The notes under the pieces: model-generated | What the model was told of the DNA's origin: nothing | Database searches by the model: none | Seen by the model: the letters and a program-made list of their open reading frames with translations, nothing else | Program-made: the position numbers and the translations under genes | Part shown: piece after piece, positions 57,185 through 64,000 of the stretch | How the letters are laid out: each line of letters starts with the position of its first letter | Position numbering within the stretch: position 1 is the first letter of the stretch | Assembly (NCBI RefSeq): GCF_002093625.1 | Contig: NZ_MRWD01000016.1 | Location: forward strand, 1-64,000 | From: Rouxiella silvae | GTDB lineage: Bacteria > Pseudomonadota > Gammaproteobacteria > Enterobacterales > Enterobacteriaceae | Reading direction: 5' to 3' | Length of the DNA stretch: 64,000 nucleotides

Positions 57185-58324
57185 ATGCGTACTTTTAAAA
57201 TACCATCCAAACTAAAATCAATAAACAGCAGGGCAGGTTCGGCATTTCTTTTGATATTACTGGCGTTACTGGGTTTGGGGTTCACGTTATTAAGACCTGT
57301 GAAACGCCTCCCCCTACCTACTACCCCAGTAACTCGGCAAACGCTGGAAGAAATCGTATTAGCCAGCGGCGTTCTTCAACCCGTCAGACAGGTAGACGTC
57401 GGGTCTCAAGCTTCAGGACAGCTAACCCGTTTAAACGTTGCGCCGGGCGACTTTGTTGAAAAAGGTCAACTATTGGGTGAAATCGATCCCGCGCTTTCTC
57501 AAAATGCACTCCAGGACGCCGAAGTCATGCTTAACAGCCTATTAGCACAGAAAGAGGCAAATCAGGCACTGGTAACAAGAGCACGTCTGATGCTGCTGCG
57601 TCAGCGAGAAATGGTGGCACAAAATGCGGCTTCACGTCAGGATTTAGAAGCCGCTCAGGCCGACTTGCAGGTACAACAGGCGCAGTTAATCGCGATGGAT
57701 TCACAAATCCATCAACAAAAAATTCGCGTTGATACCGCAAAAACCAATCTCGGCTATACGCAAATTATCGCCCCAGTCAGCGGAACGGTGGTCTCGGTTA
57801 ACACACAACAGGGGCAAACCATTGTGGCCTCTTACGAAATTCCGGTCATTTTGCAAATTGCCGACCTCAGCACGATGACGGTGCGCGCACAAATTCCCGA
57901 AGCCGATATCGGCCGCATCCACAGAGGATTGACGGCCTGTTTTACCACGCTGGGTAGCACAGAAAAATCCTTTTGCAGCCAAATAAGAACCCTCGAACCC
58001 GCCGCGGAAAAAATTAATAATGCTATTTTCTTCAGCGCATTGTTTGACGTTGCCAATACGCAGGGCAGGCTGCGGCCAGAGATGACGGCGCAGGTGAGCG
58101 TTGTGCTCAGCCGTGCTGAAAACGTGCTCACCATTCCGGTCACCGCTTTGGGATTGCCTCTGGCTGAAAATGATTATCAAGTCACCGTGGTCACGGCCGA
58201 CGGCAAGGTCGCGCTGCGAAAAATAATGACCGGCATTGATAACGGCTCACAGATTGAAGTTAAATCGGGGCTTCATGACGGAGAAACATTGCAACTGGTC
58301 GGTGACGGCGTGAGTCCTTCATGA
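57185..58324 (+). CDS. MacA-like periplasmic adaptor (HlyD/RND membrane-fusion family)
   Basis: A 379-residue protein with one N-terminal span (about 18-38), a lipoyl/barrel-sandwich half (VLQPVRQVDVGSQASGQL, core VDVGSQASG), a long coiled-coil hairpin (about 105-185, Gln/Ala-rich), the second lipoyl half (APVSGTVVSVNTQQGQT) and a beta-barrel. Typical of MacA. Its TGA overlaps the macB ATG (ATGA). It links the inner-membrane ATPase to the outer-membrane channel. Confidence 0.92.
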   Translation: MRTFKIPSKLKSINSRAGSAFLLILLALLGLGFTLLRPVKRLPLPTTPVTRQTLEEIVLASGVLQPVRQVDVGSQASGQLTRLNVAPGDFVEKGQLLGEIDPALSQNALQDAEVMLNSLLAQKEANQALVTRARLMLLRQREMVAQNAASRQDLEAAQADLQVQQAQLIAMDSQIHQQKIRVDTAKTNLGYTQIIAPVSGTVVSVNTQQGQTIVASYEIPVILQIADLSTMTVRAQIPEADIGRIHRGLTACFTTLGSTEKSFCSQIRTLEPAAEKINNAIFFSALFDVANTQGRLRPEMTAQVSVVLSRAENVLTIPVTALGLPLAENDYQVTVVTADGKVALRKIMTGIDNGSQIEVKSGLHDGETLQLVGDGVSPS

Positions 58325-60309
58325 TAACAACACAGTCCTCGCCCCCTTCGCAGCAGCCACTGCTTTATTTGCACAATATCTGCCGCCACTTTTCAACGGG
58401 CGCAGAGGAAATTACCGTGTTGAATAACATTTCTCTGAGCATTGAGGCCGGTGAAATGGTGGCCATTGTAGGACCTTCTGGCTCGGGTAAATCAACCCTG
58501 ATGAACGTCATCGGATGTCTTGATACCCCGACCAGCGGCGTCTATCAGGTCGCCGGGCAAATTGTTCAGCGTCTGTCTAGCGATGACCGCGCCCTTTTGC
58601 GACGGCAGCGATTTGGCTTTATTTTTCAGCGCTACCACCTTATCCCCGCCCTTACGGTGTTGGAAAATGTTGAAGTCCCCGCCCGCTATGCCCATCAGAC
58701 GCGGATGCAGCGTCAGAACAAAGCCCGTGAACTGCTCGCCCAACTCGGATTAGGCGAGTTTGAAACGCGTAACGTAGCCCGACTTTCCGGTGGGCAACAG
58801 CAGCGAGTCGGCATCGCGCGGGCGTTGGTTAACGGCGGAGAGGTTATTTTAGCCGATGAGCCTACCGGTGCTCTGGACAGCCGCCACGGCCGTGAGGTGA
58901 TGCAGTTATTACAGCACCTGCACCGCCAAGGCCACACGGTGATTATCATTACCCACGATCCGCAGGTTGCTGATTACGCTGACCGTATCATCACCCTGTC
59001 AGACGGCAAAATCGTCTCTGATGTACAGCACACGCTACCCGATCGTGAGGTGCGTTTATCCTCCACTCCCCTCTTCGTTAAATCTTGTCTGGCTGCCCAA
59101 CCTTCATGGCGTTCACGTTGGGAGGCGTCTTGTGACCTGCTGTGGAGCGCCTGCCGTACGCTGCTGGCACACAGAATGCGCTCTGGCCTGACACTGCTCG
59201 GTATTGTCATCGGCATTGTCTCGGTGGTGTCTCTTAATGCCGCGGGTGAAGGGGCAAAAAAATACGTGCTTAACACCTTATCTACGCTGGGGGCAAACGT
59301 GATAACACTGTATCCCGGCAAGGGGTTTGGCGATAACCCCTCTTCCAACCTGCGCGCATTAGGGAGGCGAGATCTAAAACTGCTGTCAGAGCAACGCTGG
59401 ATAACCGCCGTTGCACCTAAAGTCAGCAGCACCCTTCCCATTCGCTGGCGACGAACAGACACCAGCGCCAACGTTAACGGCGTCAGTGCCGAGTTTTTGA
59501 AAACCAATAATTTGGTCCCCGTTATCGGGCGCAGCCTGATTTCTCTTGATGTGACCAAGCAGTCGTCGGTCGTCGTCATTGATGAAAATCTTCAAAGGAA
59601 GCTTTTCCCAGCCGGTACCCAGCCGCTAGGTCAAATTATTTTAGTCGGCACGCTGCCGTGCCGGGTTGTAGGTGTTATGCGCAGCACTTCTGCCTATGCG
59701 GGAAATGCGCTGAACCTCTGGCTACCGTGGAGCACGGCCAACAGCCGCCTGCTGGGGCAGGACTGGTTTGACTCGCTGTCTGTTTCACTTAACGAACATG
59801 TTTCCAGCGATGCTGCAAAGCGGTCGATACAAAAACTGCTGACTCGCCTGCATGGTAGACAGGATTTTTTCATGCAAGACAGCGCGGCTTTCGTCAGCTC
59901 TATTGAGAAAACCAGCTTTGCCCTGACGCTGTTTCTCTCAATCATAGCGCTTATTTCACTGCTGGTTGGCGGCATTGGGGTGATGAATATTATGCTGGTT
60001 TCGGTCAGCGAGCGAACCCGCGAAACAGGTGTACGCATGGCCGTTGGCGCGCGCCAACAGGATATTCAGCGGCAGTTTTTAACTGAGGCGGTGCTGCTGT
60101 GTCTGGCCGGTGCAGCCGTCGGCGTCGCTGTTTCATTGGCGATAGGCACCCTGCTTTCGCTGTTTATTCACCCCTGGAAATTGGTATTTTCACCCAGTGC
60201 CATCTTAACTGCTGTCGGCTGTGCAGTGTTGGTTGGTGTGTTATCGGGTTGGCTGCCGGCGTGGAAGGCCGCACGCCTCGACCCTGCAGAGGCGTTGGCT
60301 CGCGAATGA
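58321..60309 (+). CDS. MacB-like ABC exporter (ATPase fused to FtsX domain)
   Basis: A 662-residue protein with the N-terminal ATPase (Walker A GPSGSGKST at 51-59, signature LSGGQQQR, Walker B VILADEPTGALDS), a first membrane span near residue 285, a periplasmic domain (about 320-530) and three C-terminal spans with the FtsX signature GGIGVMNIMLVSVSERTRE. MacB works as a mechanotransmission pump that drives periplasmic substrates out through TolC rather than moving them across the inner membrane. It overlaps both neighbours by 4 bp. Confidence 0.94.
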   Translation: MITTQSSPPSQQPLLYLHNICRHFSTGAEEITVLNNISLSIEAGEMVAIVGPSGSGKSTLMNVIGCLDTPTSGVYQVAGQIVQRLSSDDRALLRRQRFGFIFQRYHLIPALTVLENVEVPARYAHQTRMQRQNKARELLAQLGLGEFETRNVARLSGGQQQRVGIARALVNGGEVILADEPTGALDSRHGREVMQLLQHLHRQGHTVIIITHDPQVADYADRIITLSDGKIVSDVQHTLPDREVRLSSTPLFVKSCLAAQPSWRSRWEASCDLLWSACRTLLAHRMRSGLTLLGIVIGIVSVVSLNAAGEGAKKYVLNTLSTLGANVITLYPGKGFGDNPSSNLRALGRRDLKLLSEQRWITAVAPKVSSTLPIRWRRTDTSANVNGVSAEFLKTNNLVPVIGRSLISLDVTKQSSVVVIDENLQRKLFPAGTQPLGQIILVGTLPCRVVGVMRSTSAYAGNALNLWLPWSTANSRLLGQDWFDSLSVSLNEHVSSDAAKRSIQKLLTRLHGRQDFFMQDSAAFVSSIEKTSFALTLFLSIIALISLLVGGIGVMNIMLVSVSERTRETGVRMAVGARQQDIQRQFLTEAVLLCLAGAAVGVAVSLAIGTLLSLFIHPWKLVFSPSAILTAVGCAVLVGVLSGWLPAWKAARLDPAEALARE

Positions 60310-61715
60310 AGCCTTTCTGTTTATATCATGTGACTCTCATCGGATTAATGCTGACGCTCAGCGGCTGCAGTGCACTGCGCAGCGCGCCTCCCCCCAAGCC
60401 CAATCTGCCTGCACATTGGCTTTCTCACTCACAGCCCAGTGCGGCGTTCAGAGCCACGGATGATTTTTGGGCCTCACTCGGTGACCCTGCGCTGCCCGAA
60501 ATATTGAAGCAGGCTCTACGACAAAATGACGACCTTAAATTAAGCGCCCTGCGAATGAAGCTGGCACAGCTTCAGGCTAATCTGACCGGCCTTACGCGCT
60601 GGCCCTCAACGGCAGTGTCGTTCAATGCCGGCGTATCGCGCCCTATGACTGACATTAACGGGGTTTCGCCGTGGATGTCACGTTCAGCGGGTATGAACGT
60701 TTCGCTAAGTTATCCGCTGGATATTTGGGGAGCCGACCTGGCGCAGCGCGACGCGGCCAATCTGGACGCACAGGCGAGCGAAAGCGACTGGCTCTCTGCG
60801 CGTTTAGCCGTTTGCGCCTCGGTGGCGATTGCGCGCTGGCAGTTAGGCTACCTGAATCGTCTGTTGGCCAATACTCGCGCAGACCTGGAGGATGCACGCA
60901 ATACGCTGCAACGGGCACAGATACGCTATCGGTCAGGTGCGACAGCGCACGCAGACGTGACGTTTGCACAGCGCTCTGTGGCCGACCTCCAGGTCGCGCT
61001 GTCAGTCAATCAGCAGCGTCTGTTTGAGACACGTCGCACATTTTCTATTCTGATGGGAGACCTGCCGCAGAGGCAGCAGCCTGAACTTGACTCACTGCTG
61101 GATACGCCGCTGCCCACTCCTGACGCGGGGCTTCCAGCAGACCTGTTAGCGCGGCGAGCTGACGTTCACGCGGCTGAGTTGCGCCTACGCAGTAGCCTGG
61201 CAAACTCGGATGCCACCGCGCTGAGCTTTTATCCTTCATTAACCCTTACGGCAGGTTATGGCACGGCCAGTCCAACCTTGAAACATTATCTGGCTAATCC
61301 GATAGGCTCGCTCGCCGCTACGCTGGCACTTCCTTTTATTCAATTCAACACTGCACGTATTACGCGTCAGAGTGCGCACGTTATCTATGAAACCGAAGCC
61401 GTTAATTTCAGGAAAACGCTGATGCAGGCGTTGAAGGAAACTGAAGATGCGCTTTCGGCGCGCCAGCGGCTCATCGAGCAGGCGCAATATCTGCGTGAAG
61501 CGCTGGCGCTGGCGCAGGAGGCTGAACGGTTAACGCTGACCCGCTGGCAGCAGGGTAGCACCGATATTCAGCCGTGGATCGATGCACAGCGCGCCCGCCG
61601 TCAGGCCAGCATTAACCTGCTGCAAAACGTGCTCGACAGCAAAATTAACGCGGTACAGCTTTATGCCGCGCTCGGTGGACGCTATACGCAGCGTGACCCT
61701 CACAAAGAGGTATGA
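60306..61715 (+). CDS. NodT-family outer-membrane efflux lipoprotein (TolC-like)
   Basis: The ATG at 60306 overlaps the macB stop and opens a lipoprotein signal (MKPFCLYHVTLIGLMLTL then SGC, about Cys19), giving 469 residues. Two OEP repeats are seen: about 60-240 and 260-460, with the family markers DPALPEILKQALRQNDDL and GLPADLLARRADVHAAEL. It provides the outer-membrane duct of the MacAB-type pump, so the operon is self-contained and need not borrow the housekeeping TolC. Confidence 0.92.
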   Translation: MKPFCLYHVTLIGLMLTLSGCSALRSAPPPKPNLPAHWLSHSQPSAAFRATDDFWASLGDPALPEILKQALRQNDDLKLSALRMKLAQLQANLTGLTRWPSTAVSFNAGVSRPMTDINGVSPWMSRSAGMNVSLSYPLDIWGADLAQRDAANLDAQASESDWLSARLAVCASVAIARWQLGYLNRLLANTRADLEDARNTLQRAQIRYRSGATAHADVTFAQRSVADLQVALSVNQQRLFETRRTFSILMGDLPQRQQPELDSLLDTPLPTPDAGLPADLLARRADVHAAELRLRSSLANSDATALSFYPSLTLTAGYGTASPTLKHYLANPIGSLAATLALPFIQFNTARITRQSAHVIYETEAVNFRKTLMQALKETEDALSARQRLIEQAQYLREALALAQEAERLTLTRWQQGSTDIQPWIDAQRARRQASINLLQNVLDSKINAVQLYAALGGRYTQRDPHKEV

Positions 61716-61778
61716 TAACTTTTTAAATTGTTATACCGAATATCTGATTGATCGCTGACATTTGCTGGAGGGGTGATG

Positions 61779-63200
61779 ATGAATGAGACTAAACCGGCAT
61801 CGGCAGGCCTCTCTGCACTTGCCCTGCTGGTGGCTGCGGCGTTTTTCATGGAGTACCTTGATGGTACGGTAATCGCCACTGCACTGCCGCAGATGGCGCG
61901 CGACTTTGGCGTGACGGCAGTAAGCCTTAACGTGGGCATGAGTGCCTACATGTTGACACTGGCGGTGTTTATTCCGCTTTCTGGCTGGGCAGCAGAGCGA
62001 TTCGGGGCGCGCCATATTTTTACGCTCGCGCTGATGATATTTACCGCATCCTCACTGGCCTGTGCTTTTGCCAACAACGTGACTGAGTTTGTTGTTCTAC
62101 GCATAGTCCAAGGGGTCGGCGGTGCAATGATGGTGCCGGTAGGTCGGTTAACTGTGCTCAAAACCACACCTAAACCGCAGCTGATTAAAGCGATTGCTAC
62201 CCTGACCTGGCCTGCGCTGGTCGCGCCGATCCTTGGCCCGCCGCTGGGCGGTTTTATCACACAATACGCCTCATGGCACTGGATTTTCCTGATAAATGTG
62301 CCGATTGGCCTGCTTGCCATGATGTTAACTTGGCGACTGTTCCCGCACACTGCGGGCAAGCATTCGCTACCTTTTGATGGCAAAGGTTTTATTCTTACCG
62401 CCATTGCCATGCTGGGACTGGTCAGTGGATTAGGCGCGCTAAGTCAACCACGCATCGAATGGGTGACGGTGTCACTTTTATTGGCGCTGGGTGGGCTTTC
62501 AGCGGTGTTAATGATTAATCACAGCCGGTTCAGCCCGTCACCAATGGTCAGTGCGCAATCTCTACATACACCCACTTTTCGCATTGCGATGGGTGGCGGC
62601 ACTCTTTTTCGCATCACCATTAGCGCCGTACCGTTTCTGCTGCCGCTCATGCTACAAGTTGGCTTTGGCTTCGACCCGTTTCGCGCAGGGCTGTTAGTTT
62701 TGGCGGTATTTGCCGGCAACCTGGCCATGAAACCAGCCACAACGCCGCTAATACGTCGCTTCGGTTTTAGAGCTGTGCTGGTGGTTAACGGGGCGCTCAG
62801 TGGGTTATCACTGCTGCTGTGCGCCTCTTTAACGCCAACAACCCCTGTTTGGCTGATACTGTTACTGCTGTTTTTAGGCGGATTAAGCCGTTCGATGCAG
62901 TTTACCGCCATCAGCACGTTGGCGTTTTCTGACATTCCCCCCCCACAGATGGCGAATGCCAATACGCTGTTTAGCACTGCGCTTCAGCTCGCCGTTGGCT
63001 TGGGCGTAACCCTGGGAGCGCTGGGTATTCGTTTGGGTGAACAGGTCGCTCATTGGGGGGCATGGCAGACGGTACCGGGAATAAGTTTTAAGCTGGCATT
63101 CGTGTTTGTGGCGGCGTTGACGCTCATTGGCTGGATAGACATCTGGCGGCTTGAGGCGAATGCGGGGCATAGCGTTTCGGGTTCAAAACGCGGCGTCTAA
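61779..63200 (+). CDS. MFS transporter of the DHA2 (14-span) family
   Basis: A 473-residue inner-membrane drug:H+ antiporter-like protein. The motif MEYLDGTVIATALPQMA near residue 25 is motif D1 of DHA2 proteins, and GWAAERFGARHIF is MFS motif A. GGAGGGG fits the start at 61779; in-frame codons at 61773 and 61776 overlap or crowd that site. It follows the pump operon by 63 bp and may be co-transcribed. Closest E. coli relatives include HsrA- and EmrB-type proteins, without assigned substrate here. Confidence 0.88.
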   Translation: MNETKPASAGLSALALLVAAAFFMEYLDGTVIATALPQMARDFGVTAVSLNVGMSAYMLTLAVFIPLSGWAAERFGARHIFTLALMIFTASSLACAFANNVTEFVVLRIVQGVGGAMMVPVGRLTVLKTTPKPQLIKAIATLTWPALVAPILGPPLGGFITQYASWHWIFLINVPIGLLAMMLTWRLFPHTAGKHSLPFDGKGFILTAIAMLGLVSGLGALSQPRIEWVTVSLLLALGGLSAVLMINHSRFSPSPMVSAQSLHTPTFRIAMGGGTLFRITISAVPFLLPLMLQVGFGFDPFRAGLLVLAVFAGNLAMKPATTPLIRRFGFRAVLVVNGALSGLSLLLCASLTPTTPVWLILLLLFLGGLSRSMQFTAISTLAFSDIPPPQMANANTLFSTALQLAVGLGVTLGALGIRLGEQVAHWGAWQTVPGISFKLAFVFVAALTLIGWIDIWRLEANAGHSVSGSKRGV

Positions 63201-63243
63201 ACCCGAAAGTCGTGAATACAGACTGAGACCGTCGGTTTACGGC

Positions 63244-63510
63244 TTACTGCGGTTTAAGTCTAATTACGTCCTGAAACTGCTGCTTCAATTCCTGCTTACT
63301 TTTTGTCACGATCTGCCCGTTGGGCCCCACCGTCATATGCTGAGCATCAACGTTGTGACGTGCCTGATAGAGCATCACTACCTGCAGGCTGTGCTCTTTT
63401 TGCAGCTCGGTGAGCCTCACGCCGTCGGGCCATTTACCTAACTCTACTGCAAGCGCAAGGCGTTGGTAAATTTCTGGCGTCATGACGTCGACCAGTTCAT
63501 GGATTTCCAT
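63244..63510 (-). CDS. yeaC: YeaC, DUF1315 protein
   Basis: An 88-residue cytoplasmic protein, close to E. coli YeaC, with LAVELGKWPDGVRLTELQKE (about 20-39) as the diagnostic part. Function is unknown. It lies downstream of msrB on the same strand, as in E. coli. Confidence 0.92.
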   Translation of the reverse strand: MEIHELVDVMTPEIYQRLALAVELGKWPDGVRLTELQKEHSLQVVMLYQARHNVDAQHMTVGPNGQIVTKSKQELKQQFQDVIRLKPQ

Positions 63511-63648
63511 TTCAAACTCCTCGCTCAGCGGAATTATTCAGCCAATTATTCACACGCCTTGAATAACTGGCTGAATCGATTTTGTGACTTTATTAATGCC
63601 GTTTTGCTCTGCATTTTAAGACAACAGTGTGCAGCGCAAAAGCAGCCA

Positions 63649-64000
63649 TTAGCCAGCCGTTTTGTCACCATTTTCGCCGTCAATAAAGCTCATTGAGGCG
63701 GAATTTACACAGTATCGGTCACCGGTTGGCTCTGGGCCGTCTGGGAAGACGTGCCCCAAATGTGCATCGCAATTTGAGCAACGGATCTCTACGCGCTCCA
63801 TGCCGTGCGTGTTGTCGGTAAGATACTTGATGGCGTCATGCGTGACGGGCTGATAAAAGCTTGGCCAGCCGCATCCGGCATCAAATTTCGTATCAGAGTA
63901 AAACAACGGCGCATTACAGCACAGACAATGGTAAATACCGTCGCGCGTATTGTGCAGCAGTTTTCCAGTGTACGGCCTTTCGGTACCGCGCTCCTGAGTC
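63649..64000 (-). CDS. msrB: MsrB, methionine-R-sulfoxide reductase (5' end beyond the window)
   Basis: The reading frame runs off the right end of the window; about 117 C-terminal residues are seen, beginning [12 protein letters not shown]. Zinc ligands are in CLCCNAP and CSNCDAHLG, the catalytic Cys in RYCVNSASM, and substrate motif [10 protein letters not shown]. It repairs oxidised free or protein-bound methionine with thioredoxin. About 20 residues are missing, judged against E. coli (137). Confidence 0.95.
   Translation of the reverse strand, partial: TQERGTERPYTGKLLHNTRDGIYHCLCCNAPLFYSDTKFDAGCGWPSFYQPVTHDAIKYLTDNTHGMERVEIRCSNCDAHLGHVFPDGPEPTGDRYCVNSASMSFIDGENGDKTAG

Overview
This is a contiguous piece of an Enterobacterales chromosome. 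Gene order and protein similarity point to the Yersiniaceae side of the order (Rahnella/Rouxiella/Ewingella/Serratia-like); that placement is inference. Many genes keep the neighbours they have in Escherichia coli, but the E. coli blocks are interrupted by accessory cassettes. The window lies in the replication-terminus half of the chromosome: it carries rstAB, asr, hrpA, tyrR and topB, and a near-perfect Tus-binding Ter site at 6428-6450.

Layout. 0-8.2 kb: ydgH, an unrecognised 139-residue protein, folM, rstAB, an M32 carboxypeptidase, the Ter site, a RstA box, asr, a tiny ydgU and ydgD. 8.2-18.1 kb: hrpA, azoR, ydbL-ynbE-ydbH, ldhA, hslJ, ydbJ. 18.4-21.7 kb: accessory stretch with mgtC, a HAD-motif protein with an effector-like N-terminus, and an alginate-lyase-family protein. 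22-30.7 kb: ttcA, a peptide-type ABC importer plus mmuM standing where E. coli has dbpA, then the FNR-dependent small RNA fnrS and zntB. 31-33.4 kb: a small secreted protein, ycjG and tpx. 33.5-44 kb: accessory region between tpx and tyrR, holding a DsbD-like/peroxiredoxin pair, proP, and a seven-gene operon (flavin monooxygenase, two carboxymuconolactone-decarboxylase-fold proteins and a polar amino-acid ABC importer) with a divergent LysR regulator. 44-56.5 kb: tyrR, xthA-nudG, topB, a palindromic repeat element where selD would be expected, ydjA, sppA, a chitin-active LPMO, ansA-pncA and a methionine aminopeptidase. 56.7-63.2 kb: a small Sec-exported two-cysteine protein followed by a complete MacA-MacB-NodT efflux pump and a DHA2 MFS transporter. 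63.2-64 kb: yeaC and msrB, the latter cut by the window end.

Functional themes are envelope and stress physiology (RstAB/asr, ProP, MgtC, YdgH), thiol and peroxide chemistry (Tpx, DsbD-like plus peroxiredoxin, MsrB, AzoR, YdjA), and uptake and oxidation of N- or S-containing compounds. The candidates I rate highest for new biology are the small secreted protein next to the MacAB-type pump, with a cluster of palindromes in its promoter; the monooxygenase/CMD/ABC operon; the effector-like HAD protein; and the Ter site beside asr with tus missing from its usual place. I found no rRNA, tRNA, CRISPR array, insertion sequence or prophage.
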